A stretch of 26,617 nucleotides of DNA from positions 1 to 26,617 of the forward strand of contig JANQRM010000588.1 in assembly GCA_028284565.1 (NCBI GenBank). Reading direction: 5' to 3'. Below the pieces are notes generated by a model that saw only the letters and a program-made list of their open reading frames with translations, made no database searches and was not told the origin of the DNA. The position numbers were made by a program, and so were the translations under genes. Of the stretch, positions 21,766 through 26,617 are shown one piece after another (position 1 is the stretch's first letter; every line of letters starts with the position of its first letter). Source of the DNA: Anaerolineae bacterium. Lineage in GTDB: Bacteria > Chloroflexota > Anaerolineae > Aggregatilineales > Phototrophicaceae.

Positions 21766-23201
21766 ATATGTTCCGAAGTTTGCGCGTTCGTATTTTGGGA
21801 ATGATGTTATTGGTGGTATCTGTGGCATTGGCGACGGTCTTGATCTCAGCCAATATTGCCACCCGTAATCAGTTTTCCAAGTTTGTCGAAGAAGATCGCT
21901 TTGTTCGTGGGGAGATTATTCAAGATGGCTTGTTGGATTTCTTCTTGAGTATTGAAGCCCCGATGTTTGATCGACCAGTCAATCGAACATCGCCCTTTCG
22001 GATTCTGGACAATGCTCCCATATTTCCATTTGGCATGTTCGTGATTGATGTCAGCGACTTGTATCCCATACCTCAGCCCTTTCTATCGCGTTCCGGTGTG
22101 TTTACCACTTATTCAACGCCATTGGGCGGTGAGGGCGTGAGTATTGAAAATCTGAACTTTGAAGAACTCCCCAATGGCGAAGTGCTGGTTAGTGTGGGGG
22201 GAGAAGAACTTGCCTCTTTTGCTATTGAACCCTTTGACATTGCCTCTCGTCCGGTACGGTCAGGTTTTTTGGATGGCATTTCGCAGACATTTTTGATCAG
22301 CGGTGCAATTGCTGGCTTGAGTGCGATTGTCGTCACCTTATTACTCTCTCGCATGATATTGCGTCCTGTGAATGCCTTAAAGAGTGCGGTGCAACGGATT
22401 CAAGGTGGGGATTTGACTCAGCGGGTGACGATTCCGGCGCAGGGGGAAATTGGAGAATTAGCCGATGCCTTTAATCGCATGGCGCAGACGCTCCAACGAA
22501 ACGAGCAACTACGACAGAACATGGTGAGTGATATTGCCCATGAATTGCGAACGCCCATTACGAATATTCGGGGTTATTTGGAAGCACTCGACGACGGCGT
22601 GATGCAAGCGGATAAGCAGACGATTCATCTGATTCATGAAGAGGCGGTGTTGCTGACGCGCTTGACGCAGGACTTGCAGGAATTGGCTCTGGCGGATGCA
22701 GGGACGCTCCAGATTGATAAGCAAGCGATGTCGATGGAGCAGGTCATTCAGCAGACGATACAACAACATCAACCGCGTGCGAAGGACAAACAAATTCGGT
22801 TTGTCACCCATATCCAAAAAAACATGCCCGATATTCATGCAGACCCAAATCGAATCGCACAGGTGTTGCATAACCTCTTGAGTAATGCCGTTTACTATAC
22901 GCCTGAAAAAGGAACGATTACGTTGTCCGCTTCGGTAGAGGATGAGCTGATGACGGTACAAGTGGCAGATACTGGCAAGGGGATTGCACCAGAGCATCTG
23001 GAGAATATCTTCGAGCGATTTTATCGGAGTGACCCGTCGCGTAATCGGTCAACGGGTGGGGCTGGCTTGGGCTTGGCGATCGTCAAGCAATTAATCGAGG
23101 CGCATGACGGCAAGGTGTCTGTCGAAAGTGAAAAAGATAAGGGGACGACATTTACCTTTGCCTTACCCCTGAATAGTCAGAAGTTGACCGATAATAAGTG
23201 A
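21762..23201 (+). CDS. Membrane sensor histidine kinase
   Basis: This encodes 479 residues and is the cognate partner of the preceding regulator. A first membrane helix (about 9-30) and a second (about 176-197) enclose an extracytoplasmic sensor region of about 145 residues with no family I can name. It is Phe- and Pro-rich, with VFTTYSTPLGGEGVSIENLNF. A HAMP domain follows (about 198-250, RPVNALKSAVQRIQGGDLTQRV), then HisKA with the phospho-acceptor H260 in VSDIAHELRTPITN. The ATP-binding domain carries the N box (HNLLSNAVYYTP), G1 (ADTGKGI), the F box (ERFYRSD) and G2 (GGAGLGLAIVKQLIEAH). All catalytic boxes are intact. Its stop is 87 bases before the start of the uvrA-like gene. Confidence 0.95.
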   Translation: MNMFRSLRVRILGMMLLVVSVALATVLISANIATRNQFSKFVEEDRFVRGEIIQDGLLDFFLSIEAPMFDRPVNRTSPFRILDNAPIFPFGMFVIDVSDLYPIPQPFLSRSGVFTTYSTPLGGEGVSIENLNFEELPNGEVLVSVGGEELASFAIEPFDIASRPVRSGFLDGISQTFLISGAIAGLSAIVVTLLLSRMILRPVNALKSAVQRIQGGDLTQRVTIPAQGEIGELADAFNRMAQTLQRNEQLRQNMVSDIAHELRTPITNIRGYLEALDDGVMQADKQTIHLIHEEAVLLTRLTQDLQELALADAGTLQIDKQAMSMEQVIQQTIQQHQPRAKDKQIRFVTHIQKNMPDIHADPNRIAQVLHNLLSNAVYYTPEKGTITLSASVEDELMTVQVADTGKGIAPEHLENIFERFYRSDPSRNRSTGGAGLGLAIVKQLIEAHDGKVSVESEKDKGTTFTFALPLNSQKLTDNK

Positions 23202-23288
23202 CATTACCATCTTGACTTTTCGAGTTGGTAACAGTACATTTGTTCTGTAGCTAATTTTGGCTAGCAATCTTGGAGAAGGGGAGATTCT

Positions 23289-25538
23289 GTGGCTCAGGAA
23301 TATATTGAGATTCAAGGTGCGCGCGTCAATAACCTCAAAAATGTGTCATTACGCATTCCCAAACGGAAAATCACTATTTTTACAGGCGTATCGGGTTCAG
23401 GCAAATCGTCTATCGTCTTTGATACGATTGCCACCGAAGGGCAACGCTTGCTCAATGAAAATTTCAGTATGTTTGTCCGTAACTTTTTGCCTCGTTATAC
23501 GCAACCTGAAGCGGATTCCATTGCGAATCTGAGTATGCCTGTTGTCGTTGACCAGAAACGGCTGGGTGGTGGGTCGCATTCGACAGTGGGGACGATTACA
23601 GATATTGCGCCTGTATTACGTCTCCTATTTTCACGCTTGGGCGAACCCTTTGTCGGCTACTCAAATGCCTTTTCGTTTAATGACCCACAGGGGATGTGTC
23701 CCGAATGTAATGGTCTGGGTCGGAAATTGGGTGTCGATTTGGATTTGTTTCTGGATACGTCGAAATCACTGAATGAAGGTGCGATTCTGTATCCCGATTA
23801 TGGGGTTGATAAATGGGATTGGAATATTCTCGCACAGACGGGCTTGTTCGATATGGACAAGAAGCTCGACGATTTCACCGACGAGGAAATGGACAAATTG
23901 CTCTACAGCCCACCTTTCAAACTCAAAACGGAGGTGGCGGGTAAAGCGTTCAATCTCACGGTTGAAGGGATTATCGACAAGTTCTCACGCAAGTACATCA
24001 CGAAAGACCTCTCCACCTATTCGGAACGGACACAGAAAGCCGTTAAGCCCTATCTCACAGAAGGTCCTTGTAAATTGTGCAAGGGCGCACGCTTGAGTCA
24101 GGATGCGCTCAATTGCCGGATTGATGGCTATAACATTGCTGAATTATCCGCGATGGAAATCAGTCAGCTAATTGAAGTTATTCAAGGATTATCGGATGCC
24201 AAAGCCACCCCCTTGATTGCGACCCTCACGGAACGCCTGCAACATCTGATTGATATTGGTCTGGAATACCTGACGCTTGACCGTCCAACTGATTCCTTAT
24301 CGGGTGGTGAATCGCAACGAGTGAAAATCGTCAAGCAACTTAGCAGTAGTTTGATTGATGTCATGTATATTTTCGATGAGCCGAGCATCGGTTTGCACCC
24401 GCGTGATATCCATCGGATGAATGACTTGTTGCAGAAACTCCGTGACAAAGGCAATACGGTGATTGTTGTCGAGCATGACCCGGATGTAATTAAAGTCGCT
24501 GACCATATTGTCGATATTGGACCTCAAGCGGGAACGCGAGGTGGTGAAATCGTCTATGAGGGGGCATATGAGGCATTGCTGAAAGCCGATACCTTAACTG
24601 GTACTCATCTCAAGCAGGCTTTGCCCCTGAAATCCGATTTTCGTGCTGGGAACGGTAGCTTGTCGATTAAAAATGCCCGCATCAACAATTTACAAAATGT
24701 GAGTGTCGAGATTCCGATGGGTGTGCTGACGGTTGTCACGGGTGTTGCGGGGAGTGGCAAAAGTTCGCTGATTAATCAGACGCTTTTGAAACACCATCCG
24801 GATGCGATTGCGATTGACCAATCGGCTGTGGGGGCAAATATTCGCTCTAATCCAGCGACGTATACGGGCATTCTTGATGATGTGCGGAAAGCCTTCGCTA
24901 AAGCCAATGATGTCAGTGCATCGCTATTCAGTTTCAATTCGGAAGGTGCATGTGAAAACTGCAATGGATTGGGTGTGATTTATATAGATATGGGTTTTAT
25001 GGATGCGGTTAAGACTCCATGTGAAATCTGTGAGGGGAAACGTTTCAAAGATGAGGTGTTGACCTATCGGCTAGATAGCAAATCGATTACGGACGTGCTG
25101 GAGATGACGGTTCAGCAAGCCCTCGACTTTTTCGAGATTAAGAAAATCACCAAGAAATTGCAGGCAATGGCTGATGTGGGTATCGGTTATCTCACCTTGG
25201 GGCAACCTCTCAGTACCTTGTCGGGTGGGGAATGTCAGCGAATCAAACTTGCCAGCGAATTGCACAAAAAAGGCAGTATCTACGTCATGGATGAACCGAC
25301 GACGGGTTTGCACATGTCGGATATTCAATTGTTACTGGCGATCATGAATCGGTTGGTGGACAGTGGGAATACGGTGATTGTGATTGAGCATAATCTGGAT
25401 GTGATCCGGAATGCCGATTGGATTATCGACATGGGTCCGGAAGGCGGTAGTAAGGGCGGACAGGTGATATTTGAAGGAACGCCAGACGCACTCCTAAAGG
25501 TCAAGGAGTCGTTGACAGGTCAGTATCTCAACGGGTAG
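23289..25538 (+). CDS. Short UvrA-like double-ATPase (UvrA2/DrrC-type, no UvrB-binding region)
   Basis: This encodes 749 residues from a GTG at 23289, supported by GGAGAAGGGGAG upstream; no ATG is available. It has two ABC ATPase halves: Walker A at 33-40 (GVSGSGKS) and 485-492 (GVAGSGKS), signature LSGGESQ (337-343) and LSGGECQ (644-650), Walker B IFDEP (361-365) and VMDEP (666-670). Zinc-type Cys pairs are C137/C140 with C261/C264, and C555/C558 with C578/C581. Canonical UvrA has about 940 residues. Here only about 100 residues separate the first Walker A from the first Cys pair, against over 200 in UvrA, so the UvrB-binding domain is missing. Relatives confer resistance to DNA-binding drugs in producers. 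The DNA-damage role is therefore probably independent of UvrBC. It follows a two-component system. Confidence 0.92.
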   Translation: MAQEYIEIQGARVNNLKNVSLRIPKRKITIFTGVSGSGKSSIVFDTIATEGQRLLNENFSMFVRNFLPRYTQPEADSIANLSMPVVVDQKRLGGGSHSTVGTITDIAPVLRLLFSRLGEPFVGYSNAFSFNDPQGMCPECNGLGRKLGVDLDLFLDTSKSLNEGAILYPDYGVDKWDWNILAQTGLFDMDKKLDDFTDEEMDKLLYSPPFKLKTEVAGKAFNLTVEGIIDKFSRKYITKDLSTYSERTQKAVKPYLTEGPCKLCKGARLSQDALNCRIDGYNIAELSAMEISQLIEVIQGLSDAKATPLIATLTERLQHLIDIGLEYLTLDRPTDSLSGGESQRVKIVKQLSSSLIDVMYIFDEPSIGLHPRDIHRMNDLLQKLRDKGNTVIVVEHDPDVIKVADHIVDIGPQAGTRGGEIVYEGAYEALLKADTLTGTHLKQALPLKSDFRAGNGSLSIKNARINNLQNVSVEIPMGVLTVVTGVAGSGKSSLINQTLLKHHPDAIAIDQSAVGANIRSNPATYTGILDDVRKAFAKANDVSASLFSFNSEGACENCNGLGVIYIDMGFMDAVKTPCEICEGKRFKDEVLTYRLDSKSITDVLEMTVQQALDFFEIKKITKKLQAMADVGIGYLTLGQPLSTLSGGECQRIKLASELHKKGSIYVMDEPTTGLHMSDIQLLLAIMNRLVDSGNTVIVIEHNLDVIRNADWIIDMGPEGGSKGGQVIFEGTPDALLKVKESLTGQYLNG

Positions 25539-25622
25539 TGAAACCAAGTATTCAAAATTATCGACGACTTAGTTAAACAGTCGCCTATTCTCCCTATCTT
25601 CCCCAAAGTCTCTAGGTATTGG

Positions 25623-26617
25623 TTAATCCATTGCACCTGCGAGGATGGTTGCCATATCGCGTTCTTCGGCGACGGTCTTCTTGAAGGCTTTGACATTCAC
25701 CTGTCGCAGTGTCCATAAGGAGAGCAATAATCCGCCTGCGCCGATGACGAAGACTGCCCCGTAGGAAATAGCGTGACTGCCCGTGGTGGTGAGTAAGATG
25801 TCCCGAATGGGTCCGCTAATCGAGATGCCGAAGCCACGTCCAAAGGTGACAACCAGCGTCCAGAAGCCGAGAAATGTGCCTGCACGTCCCAGCGGACTCA
25901 TGTCCATCATCAAGCCGAGTGTGCCGATATTCCAGATGCCTAAGCCGATGCCCAAGACAATCAAACCGGGTGTGACAAGGGGACGAATCTCAACGAGTGC
26001 GGAGAGCGAAAAGATGACAAAGGCAACGAATAAGGTCACGACTCCGGCAATGGACATGCGACGGTTAGTCAGTGATTGATACCGCCGGGAGAGAAAAATC
26101 AATGCAATCGAACCGAGTATCGCCATGCTCCCCCAATAGGCGGAGAAGCGGTTGGTAATGCGGGCTTCCATACCAAAAACATCACCAGCGAAGGGTTCGA
26201 GGATGGCATCCTGTGAGAAGGCGAAGAGCATGGACAGGGCGAGATAGAACATGAAGTAGCGCATTTGCCGATTGTCCCATGCTAACCTTAAATCCTCACG
26301 AATGGAGCCTGTGCCAACGTCGTCTGCTTTTGTTTTCCGGAGTGCGAGGTCATGACGCCGCTCTTCCCCAATGAGTGAGAAGAACCAGATGCTTCCTAAG
26401 ATGAGGGCGGTAATCAAAAAGAGGGTTTGCAAGGCTTCCGGCGTAAAAGTGATTTCGCCACCTGTATTTTCACTTTCTGGCAGGAGGATGGCGAACATGA
26501 TTCCGGCGATGGTGAAGCCCATGAGCAAAAATGTCCAGACAATACCGACAGCACGTCCACGCTGATGGTCGGCGGATCGGTCATAGATGAGGGCAAGGAA
26601 GGTCGAGCCAGAAATCG
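25623..26617 (-). CDS. PucC/BCH-family MFS transporter, N-terminus beyond the window
   Basis: This reads leftward. The frame is open to the right edge, so the start lies outside, and 331 C-terminal codons are seen. The fragment has about nine hydrophobic segments. Just inside the edge, DRSADHQRGRAVGIVWTFLLMG matches the loop and helix that follow 'llaLltdr.pe..RgraVaivWtmli' in PucC/LhaA-type proteins. Further on, LGLMMDMSPLGRAGTFLGFWTLVVTFGRGFG matches the conserved 'l.lMmdlt..gr.GlflG.Wg' stretch. PucC proteins belong to the BCD clade of the major facilitator superfamily and are linked to light-harvesting complex assembly or (bacterio)chlorophyll movement. Non-phototrophic Chloroflexota can also carry relatives, so phototrophy is suggested but not proven. 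Confidence 0.82.
   Translation of the reverse strand, partial: ISGSTFLALIYDRSADHQRGRAVGIVWTFLLMGFTIAGIMFAILLPESENTGGEITFTPEALQTLFLITALILGSIWFFSLIGEERRHDLALRKTKADDVGTGSIREDLRLAWDNRQMRYFMFYLALSMLFAFSQDAILEPFAGDVFGMEARITNRFSAYWGSMAILGSIALIFLSRRYQSLTNRRMSIAGVVTLFVAFVIFSLSALVEIRPLVTPGLIVLGIGLGIWNIGTLGLMMDMSPLGRAGTFLGFWTLVVTFGRGFGISISGPIRDILLTTTGSHAISYGAVFVIGAGGLLLSLWTLRQVNVKAFKKTVAEERDMATILAGAMD

Overview
The window looks like a piece of a Chloroflexota (Anaerolineae-like) chromosome. This is inferred from gene content, not from a marker gene. The pointers are a PucC/BCH-type transporter (the family that accompanies bacteriochlorophyll phototrophy), an ArsA/GET3-like ATPase next to an ABC1/UbiB kinase, a YghZ-type aldo-keto reductase, a decayed membrane-anchored pentapeptide-type protein, and GC-balanced DNA with many short hairpin repeats between genes. 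There are no rRNA or tRNA genes, transposases, phage genes or CRISPR arrays.

Left part (1-8300): a fabI fragment enters from the left edge on the minus strand. It is followed by a D-2-hydroxyacid dehydrogenase and two small membrane proteins. Next, on the minus strand, come an NTF2-like protein and a phytanoyl-CoA-dioxygenase-type oxygenase whose N-terminus looks like a Nif11 domain. The next 2.5 kb is eroded accessory DNA. It holds a pentapeptide-type pseudogene with an internal stop, two 93-bp direct repeats 1.74 kb apart that carry a promoter-like stretch and a start codon, a STAS-like protein and an orphan secreted protein. An acidic small protein and a Nudix hydrolase follow.

Middle (8300-17100): an overlapping ArsA-like ATPase / ABC1 kinase pair lies on the minus strand, upstream of a long AT-rich spacer with one orphan membrane protein. 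A dense plus-strand set follows: a VOC protein with a clear sigma70-type promoter, then a tight alkC / MoaD-like / Asp-box propeller operon, then an aldo-keto reductase with the Tag 3-methyladenine glycosylase. Two unrelated alkylation-repair glycosylases (AlkC and Tag) therefore sit within 4 kb.

Right part (17100-26617): an AT-rich orphan gene, a DUF5946-like zinc-ribbon protein, a small orphan, and a large GT-C/family 39-type membrane glycosyltransferase. Then comes a PhoB-type regulator and histidine kinase pair (4-nt overlap), followed by a shortened UvrA-like double ABC protein that lacks the region where UvrB binds. A PucC-family transporter runs off the right edge.

The most unusual features are the Nif11-oxygenase fusion, the MoaD-like/propeller pair with no E1, MoaE or ThiG partner nearby, the direct repeats that each carry a start codon, and the short UvrA behind a two-component system. 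No complete new system is proven here.
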